DNA from: Symsagittifera roscoffensis
Taxonomy: Eukaryota > Xenacoelomorpha > Acoela > Convolutidae
Reading direction: 5' to 3'
Assembly: GCF_963678635.1 (NCBI RefSeq)
Contig: NC_087068.1
Span: forward strand, 32,816,189 to 32,880,188
DNA: 64,000 nt
Made by a program: the position numbers and the translations under genes. Within the stretch, counting starts at the first letter, position 1; each line of letters opens with the position of its first letter. Shown here piece by piece: positions 53,834 through 63,109 of this stretch. The notes beneath the pieces are model-generated. The model was not told the origin of the DNA and did no database searches. It saw only the letters and a list, made by a program, of their open reading frames with translations.

Positions 53834-55830
53834 TGCTTTATTTGTGGCTAGTGTTTGCCTATCGCGTAGCGACCGTGGCACATATGGATGGACTTGAGTC
53901 TACTTATCTAATGGCCGGAGGCTCAACGTCGCACTTAGTTTAATTTATTTTTGGCGGCGTTTTTGCTGCATAGCATTGGCTCAATATTAGCATATATTGC
54001 TGCATCATTTGGTGGCTCGTTTTAACAAACTTTCTAGGGACTATGGCGCAGATGCGGAAAAGTGAGACTCCAAATCTCAAGGTTGAATGGTCGAATCCGG
54101 CATAGCAAAAGTTTTACTAATTTGAGGCTTATTTCTACTTTCTTATTTCAATTTATAGAGCGGCTTAATGTCGTTTTTTTTCTAGCGCAGCTTGCCTTTG
54201 TCGAATTTTTCTTTCTGATTTTTGTAATCAGCATGGTCGGAACGTTTTGGTCTACTTGGACCGCAACGGACTATCCTCGTTCTTTTTAATACAAAATGCC
54301 GTTTGAAAAACTATATGCCTTAGAAGCTTAGTTTCTCGTCTAGAATGTAATGGCTCTAACATTAATCATTTGATTTTTCAAACGAGGTGTAGAGTATGTT
54401 ATTACGAAGTTTTTTTTCTAACCTAAGTCTCAAATGATTTAGAGGCGTTTTTGGTATATTTCAATTTAATCATGTTTAAGTCTATTTAAGCATAAGCAAT
54501 TCAATAGCATGCTGCTTTGTTTTCGGCTAGTGTTAGGTCCTGTTTGACAAAAACAGTTTTTCTGAAAATGTTTGGAATTTTTTGTTTTTTTTTGTTGGTA
54601 ATTTTGCGACGCTGTCAAAAAATTTTGCGCTATTTGCACTACTATTGTTTTTCAGAAAATGGTACCCGTGGAAACACCGGCTGCTCTTCTATGTACTTGC
54701 TTATTTCGCTTGTCTCTTTTCATTTTACCCCACGTTATTCGGCTTGCGAAAGTTTCAGTAGGGGGAGGTTTGACCTACCTATTTGTTTTAAGTTTTTTCA
54801 TTTCCCAAATATGAAATGCAGAAATCTGAGATCAAGGTTTCAATCCAAAGAAAAATCATGAGAATCTTCAATTCTCGAGTGGCTACTCCGTTAGTTCGGT
54901 AGAAAAAGTAATGGCCTCAAATAAGCCAGTTTTTATCGGAGATTAACAGTTTGAACGAAAGAAAAAATTTTTTTTTGGGCAATTTTCCCCCGCGCAAGCG
55001 CCTATGCCCTACGTTTTGAAAAAAATGGCCTTAGAAACTGTCAATTTTTGAATTTTTTGTCCGTTTTTTGGAATCTTATTTAAAAAAAAAATTTAGTCTG
55101 TTGATTCTAAGGTTGATGGTTCATTCAAACTAAAGTGACCCGTAAGTTTTCCATGCGCAATATGTTTTACTCTTTTTATTTGTAGAAAAGCTCGCTTCGG
55201 AAAAATCCAATTTTTTAAAAAGTTTTACCGGTTTTTAAGAACTTTCATCACTGTTCCCGAAAACTGCTAGCTAAATGTAATATCGAAGCTTCAATTCAAA
55301 GATCAGGGTGTGGACTTCTTCCCTGCAGAAGAGACTGTTCCCATGCTTTAGTAGAGAAATGTTTTTGGACTTAGGAAGTTTTTGATAGTTTTTTTTGGAA
55401 TCGTTTTCCTCTTTTTTTATAAACTTGAAAAAGTAAGAAATAGTTTTCTCCTTTAAATAAGTGGCTAATCCCCTACTTAAGCTGATAGATCACTAGGCTT
55501 TTGCGAAAATTCTATTTTTTGAAATTTTGAAAATTGCGCATTTCATTAGCGACAGAATATGATTAAATTTTTTGAAACAGATACATCCAGCATTTGCTGG
55601 CGCACTAGTTAATTTCGTGGCCGTGACGCAGGTGCGAGGACGAGAGACTTCTAATCAGCAGGTTGGAGATTCAAATCCGGAACATTGAAATATTAGATAT
55701 TTGATATTAGTTTATATCAAATTACTAATATTTCAATGTTCCTGCTTTATTGGTGGCTATTGTTAGTAAATTATGAGCGGCTGTGGAGCAGATTTGAGAT
55801 CGTGATACTCCTAGTCTCCTTATTTTTTCT
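53834..55830 (+). repeat. tRNA-like SINE family, about four diverged copies
   Basis: Copies at ~53,834-53,940, 53,990-54,115, 55,580-55,685 and 55,742-55,830. Each has an upstream 'ttggtggct(a)gtgtta' word followed by a polymerase III A-box-like sequence ('tggcgcagatgcgg', 'tgacgcaggtgcgagg'). The best two also have B-box-like 'ggtcgaatccgg' and 'agattcaaatccgg'. They look like tRNA-derived SINE heads rather than functional tRNA genes, since no clean cloverleaf forms. Confidence 0.5.
55681..55740. repeat. 60-bp hairpin with 27-bp arms
   Basis: AACATTGAAATATTAG... (55,681-55,707) is the reverse complement, with two mismatches, of 55,714-55,740, around a 6-nt loop. It sits precisely between two SINE copies. 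Confidence 0.8.
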
Positions 55831-56255
55831 CAAGGTTTACTTTCGTAAAATCTTTTCCCTATTTCGCTTTCTTTTGCCTGTTTAGAGCTCTTTCTTACAT
55901 TTTACCCGCTTGTGTTTGCGAAGCGGAGCTTTGCCTCTGGATAATTTTTGTCCGCATGAAAATGACGAACCTAATGTTCGTTACAAAATAACGAGTGGAT
56001 TTGAGTTCTCTTTGGCTAGGTTCTCCTTTATTTTGTCAACTTGCTTGCTAGTGTTTTTAACAAAATCAAAAGATTTTTCTCAAGTCCTATCTTTCGCTGG
56101 AATTGATGAAATTATTAAAGAGATTTGATGAAATTGTTAATGCTCGAAGTGACTGTCACTCATTTAGGTCTATTTTGAATTTTTTTTGTTAGTTTTTCTT
56201 TCAGGGTAAAGTCTGTGCATCTGTGATAGCAAGTGTCGTGAATTTGTTTTTTTTA

Positions 56256-56912
56256 GCAGTCGATGAACGTAGTTTAGACTCTTATATAGGTCGTTTCGAT
56301 ATTTTTTTTATCAGGAAAAGTTTTAAAAATTATTAAGGCTGAATTTTACCTTTTCGTGGTTTGACTTTTGACCTCGTTTCAAATTCGTTTCATTTCCTTT
56401 GATAAAAGGAAGGCAAAATCCACTATCGAACAGTGAGAGTATAAAGGTCACGAAAAACGTGATCGACTTCAAATTTTGAAAATGGAATTTAGCGAAATAA
56501 AAGCTTCATCCATTAATCCAGTTTTCTCAAACTTGGTTAATTTTATCAAAAAAGTGTCAGTCGTAGTTTTCTAAATTCTACTTTTTTTGAAATTCGAAAG
56601 ATGATATTTTGAAAAAAAAACAAGTGTGTTGGCTATACTTTTTTAAGGATTGGTAAACGTAGTCAAGACTCTTTTATAGGTCGTGATGATTGTTTTCTTT
56701 TTTTTTCGGGAAAAGTCTAGTTTCAAGCTCACATTTGTTTTTTTTTGCGGTTCGACTTTTGATTTATTTTCAAGTTGAGTTAAAAGGAATGCAAACTCTA
56801 CTATCGCACGACAAAGTTAAAGGTCATGAACAACGGTATCGATTTCTAGTTTCAACACGGAATAAAAAGGTATCTATTGATCCAGTTTTCTCTAAGTGGG
56901 ATAACTTAAATA
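56256..56912 (+). repeat. ~280-bp dispersed repeat, copies 1 and 2
   Basis: 56,256-56,552 and 56,645-56,912 align with each other and with 58,803-59,082. Shared landmarks in order are 'gactcttatataggtc', 'tcaggaaaag', 'aaaaggaaggcaaaatccac', 'aaaggtcacgaa' and 'ccagttttctc'. There is no coding sequence. Confidence 0.8.
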
Positions 56913-57388
56913 AGCAAAAGTCAGTCGTAAACATTTCTAAAATTTTAAAAAGCTCTCACGTGATATAATTTATTCTATGAAAAGCGAAAGATAAAAATGT
57001 TAAAAACGTTTTTATTTGGTTTTCTTCTTCTTTTACACTTTTTAAATCTTTTGTTGGCTATGTTTGTAATTGTTTTTGTCGGCATTTTTCCGAATTGTTG
57101 GCTCTCATTTTTTCTTGTCTGCTAGCACGCAATGCTATGTTTGTGGTATCGGAAGCTGTTCGAAGCTATGCTTCGCCTCTGTGTATGAAATTTCGATATA
57201 ATGCAACTAACAGTATTCAAGATTATTTTATCTTGCATTTTTTTGCCGCGAAGCCGTTTTGCTTTATGCTCAGAAATCATTTAAGTCAATGATTAAAATA
57301 AGGCCCTTAAGTCAAGGATACAGGCAATCAGTAAATGACTTTGTTTTATTTTGAGATCATTAGACAATCTCATTTGATTTGTGTTCAG

Positions 57389-57453
57389 GAATGATGATGG
57401 CATACAAGTATCGACCAAACCCGATGAATAACCCAAGGAGGCCGTACTATTGA
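57389..57453 (+). CDS. SUGP1: SUGP1 exon 4 (C-terminal exon)
   Basis: A 65-nt exon found by completing the split Arg codon (A|GA). It reads RMMMAYKYRPNPMNNPRRPY and a final Tyr before TGA at 57,451-57,453. This is the very conserved C-terminus of SUGP1. Acceptor TGTTCAG at 57,382-57,388. It joins exon 3 across a 3.9-kb repeat-filled intron and confirms the gene structure. Confidence 0.92.
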
Positions 57454-57655
57454 AATATTTAGCTGTTTAGTTCAAAACTTAATATTAAATATTCAGCGAT
57501 GCAATATATTGAAGTTATGTTTGATGTCAATGATTTCTGAATAATTGTGTAAATTTCTCAACACTTTTTTCGGGTGAGGAATCAATCATTGAGGTGCAGT
57601 AGGTTGAGAGAAAAATGGTTAGCAAATCTAAATTATTTTCAGATAGGTTTTTATC
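57454..57655 (+). promoter_or_regulatory. SUGP1-RBM42 intercistronic region with splice acceptor
   Basis: 202 bp between the SUGP1 stop and the RBM42 ATG. It includes an ATTAAA polyadenylation-like signal near 57,484 and an ATTATTTTCAG acceptor ending at 57,642, only 13 nt before the RBM42 ATG. This is the layout of trans-spliced operons, though a 5' UTR intron with a separate promoter would look the same. Confidence 0.5.
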
Positions 57656-58684
57656 ATGGCTCACAACGCTCGGATTGGAAATGGCAACTCTTTGGAAGAC
57701 GAAATGTCCAAGTTTGAACAAGAACTGTCTATGGCTTCTTATCAATTAGGCCCACAGTTCATGCCTAGAGCAGGAGTGGGATCGGCGCTTGCATTCAGAC
57801 CCCAAGTTCTCATCCGACCACAAGCAATGCCTCTAGCGCCACCCCCGCGGCCCCCTTCTTTCTGCTTTGCCCTGACTGCTCCCGCTCAACCACATTCACA
57901 TTCAAGCTTGGCTTCTAACTTCATACCTCCTAAACCTATGCAGATGCAGTCTCAACCCGAAGTGCTTGCCACAGGTAATGCAACATCCAATGCTCACATG
58001 CAGCAGCATGTCTTTCATACAACGGCCGACAAGTTTGAACCTAGTAACCTTGTTATTGAATCTAGACCGAGCATATACAAAACGCCGAAGCAGCCCAACT
58101 ATAACCCTGTCACACGTCCTGGACCAGTTCCTATTGCTCCGCAAATCAAAAATCCACAGCCTGTATCGCTGCCACCAGCTCTGGCGGAGTCCCTCAACGC
58201 ACCTGTGAATAACATGGGATCTGCAGGTGGTTTTGCAACTTCAGCTGTCGCAAAAAACTCACAAGCCTCAAGCTCAGCTCAAAAACAGAAAATTGGTGCT
58301 ACAAAACCGAAAAAGTTTGTAAGAGCGGCAGGCGGCGAAACATGGGAAGACATGTCATTACATGACTGGGATCCAAATGACTTTCGTGTGTTCTGTGGTG
58401 ATCTGGGCAATGAGGTGAGCGATGATCATTTACGAAGAGCTTTTTCTCAGTACCCTTCTCTGCAGCGGGTGAAAGTGGTGAGAGATAAGCGTACAAATAA
58501 AACGAAAGGCTACGGCTTCCTCAGTTTCTCGGATTCTGCCGATTACGTGCGTGCAATGAAGGAGATGAATGGAAAGTATGTCGGCAACAGGCCCATTAAA
58601 CTGAGAAAGAGCAGTTGGCAGGAGAGAGACATTCACCAAGTGCGCAAGAAAGAAAAACTCAAAAAGAAACTAGGACTACGCTAG
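57656..58684 (+). CDS. RBM42: RNA-binding protein 42 (RBM42)
   Basis: Encodes 342 residues in a single exon. RBM42 is a conserved single-RRM protein that binds mRNA, interacts with hnRNP K and associates with the tri-snRNP. The N-terminal two thirds are Pro/Gln/Ala-rich and disordered (LAPPPRPPSF). The C-terminal RRM, about residues 240-320, is the family's highly conserved core: WDPNDFRVFCGDLGNEVSDD (RNP2 VFCGDL), VRDKRTNKTKGYGFLSF (RNP1 KGYGFLSF) and VGNRPIKLRKSSWQERD, ending in a basic KKEKLKKKLGLR tail. It follows SUGP1 on the same strand after 202 bp. The ATG at 57,656 follows a splice acceptor, and the protein starts MAHNARIGNGN. Confidence 0.95.
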   Translation: MAHNARIGNGNSLEDEMSKFEQELSMASYQLGPQFMPRAGVGSALAFRPQVLIRPQAMPLAPPPRPPSFCFALTAPAQPHSHSSLASNFIPPKPMQMQSQPEVLATGNATSNAHMQQHVFHTTADKFEPSNLVIESRPSIYKTPKQPNYNPVTRPGPVPIAPQIKNPQPVSLPPALAESLNAPVNNMGSAGGFATSAVAKNSQASSSAQKQKIGATKPKKFVRAAGGETWEDMSLHDWDPNDFRVFCGDLGNEVSDDHLRRAFSQYPSLQRVKVVRDKRTNKTKGYGFLSFSDSADYVRAMKEMNGKYVGNRPIKLRKSSWQERDIHQVRKKEKLKKKLGLR

Positions 58685-58802
58685 AAGCAGAGCCAATTTA
58701 CTTGTTTTCAGGCACTACTAGTATGTGCCATCTCATCCAATGAACCACATGCAGTGACTTCCCTATTATATTTTGAATGGTATATAATTTTTGTTGTTGC
58801 TG

Positions 58803-59082
58803 ATTAAGAGTAATAGACACAGTGAAGACTCTTATATAGATCTTGGTGATCTTTTTTCAGGAAAAAGTCTCAAAATTTTTTAATTTTTGTTTTTCTCGGT
58901 TTCTTTTAATTTCAGTTCGTTTCCATTCTTAAAAGGAAGGAAAACTCCACTATCCAAAAGGCAAAGTGTAAAGGTTATGAAAGACGTGATCGAATTCTAG
59001 TTTCGAAAAGTGATTTTAATGTTTTCGCAGCGGAATTAAAAATTGAGCTGGTTTTCTCGAATTGGGTTAATTTTAACAATTT
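58803..59082 (+). repeat. ~280-bp dispersed repeat, copy 3
   Basis: Third copy of the repeat at 56,256 and 56,645, here just downstream of RBM42 ('gaagactcttatatagatct', 'aaaaggaaggaaaactccac', 'ctggttttctcgaattgggt'). Confidence 0.8.
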
Positions 59083-59887
59083 TTTTTTTCACGGAAATTC
59101 GAAGGTTTTTTTCCTATTTTCTTGCGTTCATTACTTTTTTCGAACTTTTTGTTGGCTACGTATTGATATTTCAAATTTATTTTTTCATATTGTCTTATCA
59201 ATCACCGTGGGGCGCAGATAAATTGATTTTGAGTGAAGAGTTGTCAAATGAAATCTTTGACACGTTCGTTAGCTGCTCACTTTTTGATAGCAAGATATCT
59301 TCTTACATAGGCTATGAAGCTGCTATTTTATTTTATTTTTTCAGTCAAAATGGCCGAAACAAAGTTTCAAGCTTGTTTTTCTCTCAAATGGGCTTCACTT
59401 TAACGTAGCATCGCTTGTTGTTCCGACCACGGTACTGAAAATTACTGGAAAGAATCATAGAGCAGGTTTTGTTTTCCCCCAATATTGACTATTTCAAAGA
59501 AAACTCGTAGGGGGTAAACTGTTGTGTTAAGATGATGATTATTGTTATTTTGAGTTCGGCATGTAATACCCGAGACTTGGGTCCCAATTCTCGACTTCTG
59601 TGAGTTCTGGTTCAAATTCTCCAAGTATCACTGACAAGTTCGTAATAGTTTTGTTGGAGATGATATCAAATGTATCTGATTTGCCTTGGCTTCAGTTCAA
59701 TTCTTCGAGGTTACTTCCTGCCTCTGTTTTTCTGTCTGTTTACAAGTGCTGATGTCTGAACAAAAAACTCTGCTGGAAAATTTTCTTAACTGGAAGGAAA
59801 TAGTCAAAACTCAAACAGTCACTGGATATCAAATCTCTAGATGTGTTACTGAATCAGACATATTTGCTTATATAGTCGTAAAAGTCA

Positions 59888-60085
59888 TTAATTATTTTCG
59901 AGAGAAGGAGTTCCTGCAATTGCATATATAAGGAGAAGGCAAATAAAAAAAAATCCCATAAGGTTGCCTTTGTAGCCCTTATATCCAGCTGCCCAGTTCA
60001 AAACACACTTTTGCAAGTTTTCAAGGACGTTAAGGTGTGAGATATTTGCCGACCAACACTGACTGCTGTGTATTAAGATTGGCAA
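59888..60085 (-). pseudogene. LINE RT-tail fragment within the tandem unit (copy 1)
   Basis: The minus frame reads HSSQCWSANISHLNVLENLQ and KCVLNWAAGYKGYKGN. This is the post-RT block of jockey/CR1-like LINEs (Y-G-S-Q-x-W ... L-E..Q-K-R..K-W..G), matching in pattern the element D tail at 16.45 kb (YGSQIWF...KKCLKWVTG). Only this short piece is present. Equivalent fragments occur at 60,695-60,892, 61,771-62,001 and 62,879-63,109. Confidence 0.7.
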
Positions 60086-60694
60086 TATAATTCATTTGTT
60101 TAATTGATTCTTCGGAACTTTTGACAGAAGGGGACTTTCGTTATGGCTACGTTTTGATCTTTCAAATTTACTTTTTCATATATTGGGGACTCTCAAATGG
60201 GCTTCACTTTAACGTAGCATCGCTTGTTGTTCCGACCACGGTACTGAAAATTACTGGAAAGAATCATAGAGCAGGTTTTGTTTTCCCCCAATATTGACTA
60301 TTTCAAAGAAAACTCGTAGGGGGTAAACTGTTGTTAAGATGATGATTATTGTTATTTTGAGTTCGGCATGTAATACCCGAGACTTGGGTCCCAATTCTCG
60401 ACTTCTGTGAGTTCTGGTTCAAATTCTCCAAGTATCACTGACAAGTTCGTAATAGTTTTGTTGGAGATGATATCAAATGTATCTGATTTGCCTTGGCTTC
60501 AGTTCAATTCTTCGAGGTTACTTCCTGCCTCTGTTTTTCTGTCTGTTTACAAGTGCTGATGTCTGAACAAAAAACTCTGCTGGAAAATTTTCTTAACTGG
60601 AAGGAAATAGTCAAAACTCAAACAGTCACTGGATATCAAATCTCTAGATGTGTTACTGAATCAGACATATTTGCTTATATAGTCGTAAAAGTCA

Positions 60695-60892
60695 TTAATT
60701 ATTTTCGAGAGAAGGAGTTCCTGCAATTGCATATATAAGGAGAAGGCAAATAAAAAAAAATCCCATAAGGTTGCCTTTGTAGCCCTTATATCCAGCTGCC
60801 CAGTTCAAAACACGCTTTTGCAAGTTTTCAAGGACGTTAAGGTGTGAGATATTTGCCGACCAACACTGACTGCTGTGTATTAAGATTGGCAA
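60695..60892 (-). pseudogene. LINE RT-tail fragment (copy 2)
   Basis: Same fragment as 59,888-60,085, differing at one residue (KRVLNW for KCVLNW). Confidence 0.7.
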
Positions 60893-61770
60893 TATAATTC
60901 ATTTGTTTAATTGATTCTTCGGAACTTTTGACAGAAGGGGACTTTCGTTATGGCTACGTTTTGATCTTTCAAATTTACTTTTTCATATATTGTTATCAAT
61001 AAAAGTGGGGCGCGGATAAATTGATTTTGAGTCGGCTACGTTTTGATATTTCAAATTTGCTTTTCATTTATTCTTATCAATCACAGTGGCGCGCGGAAAA
61101 ATTGATTTTGAGTGAAGAGTTGTTAAATGAAATCTTGGACACGTTCGTCAGCTGCACACTTTTTTTGATAGCAAGATATCTTCTCACATAGGCATTTTGG
61201 TGAAGAAGTGGAAGTTTACTTTCTGAGCTATGAAGCTGCTATTTTATTTTTTACTTTTTTAGTCAAAATGGCCGAAACAAAGTTTCAAGCGTGTTTTTCT
61301 CTCATATGGGCTTCACTTTAACATAGCAACGCTTGTTGTTCCGACCACGTTACTGAAAATTACTGGAAAGAATCATAGAGCAGGTTTTGTTTCCCCCAAT
61401 ATTGACTATTTCAAAGAAAACTCGTAGGGGGTAAACTGTTGTATTAAGATGATGATTATTATTATTTTGAATTCGGCTTATATTACCCGAGACTTGGGTC
61501 CCAATTCTTGACTTATGAGAGTTCTAGTTCAAATTCTCCAAGTATCACTGACAAGTTCGTTATACTTTTGATGGAGATGATATCACATGTATCTGATTTG
61601 CCTGGGCTTCAGTTCAGTTCTTCGAGGTTACTTACTGCCTCTGTTTTTCTGTCTGTTTACAAGTGCTGATGTCTGAACAAAAAACTCTGCTGGAAAATTT
61701 TCTCAACTGGAAGGAAATAGTCAAAACTCGAAAAGTCACTGGATATCAAATCTCTAGATGTGTTACTGAA

Positions 61771-62001
61771 TCAGACATATTTGCTTATATAGTCGTAAAA
61801 GTCATTAATTATTTTCGAGAGAAGGAGTTCCTGCAATTGCATATATAAGGAGAAGGCAAATAAAAAAAATCCCATAAGGTTGCCTTTGTAGCCCTTATAT
61901 CCAGCTGCCCAGTTCAAAACACGCTTTTGCAAGTTTTCAAGGACGTTAAGGTGTGAGATATTTGCCGACCAACACTGACTGCTGTGTATTAAGATTGGCA
62001 A
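61771..62001 (-). pseudogene. LINE RT-tail fragment (copy 3)
   Basis: Same fragment in the third tandem unit; the frame is extended at its end by a 1-nt difference in an A-tract. Confidence 0.7.
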
Positions 62002-62878
62002 TATAATTCATTTGTTTAATTGATTCTTCGGAATTTTTGACAGAAGGGGACTTTCGTTTTGGCTACGTTTTGATCTTTCAAATTACTTTTTCATATATTG
62101 TTATCAATCAAAGTGGGGCGCGGATAAATTGATTTTGAGTCGGCTACGTTTTGATATTTCAAATTTGCTTTTCATTGATTCTTATCAATCACAGTGGCGC
62201 GCGGAAAAATTGATTTTGAGTGAAGAGTTGTTAAATGAAATCTTGGACACGTTCGTCAGCTGCACACTTTTTTTGATAGCAAGATATCTTCTCACATAGG
62301 CATTTTGGTGAAGAAGTGGAAGTTTACTTTCTGAGCTATGAAGCTGCTATTTTATTTTTTACTTTTTTAGTCAAAATGGCCGAAACAAAGTTTCAATCGT
62401 GTTTTTCTCTCATATGGGCTTCACTTTAACATAGCAACGCTTGTTGTTCCGACCACGTTACTGAAAATTACTGGAAAGAATCATAGAGCAGGTTTTGTTT
62501 CCCCCAATATTGACTATTTCAAAGAAAACTCGTAGGGGGTAAACTGTTGTATTAAGATGATGATTATTATTATTTTGAATTCGGCTTATATTACCCGAGA
62601 CTTGGGTCCCAATTCTTGACTTATGAGAGTTCTGGTTCAAATTCTCCAAGTATCACTGACAAGTTCGTTATAGTTTTGATGGAGATGATATCACATGTAT
62701 CTGATTTGCCTGGGCTTCAGTTCAGTTCTTCGAGGTTACTTACTGCCTCTGTTTTTCTGTCTGTTTACAAGTGCTGATGTCTGAACAGAAAACTCTGCTG
62801 GAAAATTTTCTCAACTGGAAGGAAATAGTCAAAACTCGAAAAGTCACTGGATATCAAATCTCTAGATGTGTTACTGAA

Positions 62879-63109
62879 TCAGACATATTTGCTTATATAG
62901 TCGTAAAAGTCATTAATTATTTTCGAGAGAAGGAGTTCCTGCAATTGCATATATAAGGAGAAGGCAAATAAAAAAAATCCCATAAGGTTGCCTTTGTAGC
63001 CCTTATATCCAGCTGCCCAGTTCAAAACACGCTTTTGCAAGTTTTCAAGGACGTTAAGGTGTGAGATATTTGCCGACCAACACTGACTGCTGTGTATTAA
63101 GATTGGCAA
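62879..63109 (-). pseudogene. LINE RT-tail fragment (copy 4)
   Basis: Same fragment in the fourth unit, identical in protein to copy 3. Confidence 0.7.

Larger units (their letters stand above)
53505..57388 (+). other. SUGP1 intron 3 (3,884 bp)
   Basis: GTAATA...GTGTTCAG. It contains tRNA-like SINE copies (53,835-55,830), a 27-bp-arm hairpin (55,681-55,740), and two copies of a ~280-bp dispersed repeat (56,256-56,552 and 56,645-56,912). The remainder is T-rich without coding potential. Confidence 0.8.

Noticed and set aside
54030-54110. Possible functional tRNA gene
   Set aside because: A- and B-box-like words are present, but no clean acceptor stem or anticodon arm forms and similar copies are nearby; called a SINE instead.
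57902-58639. Minus-strand ORFs opposite RBM42
   Set aside because: Antisense shadows of a strongly conserved RRM gene.
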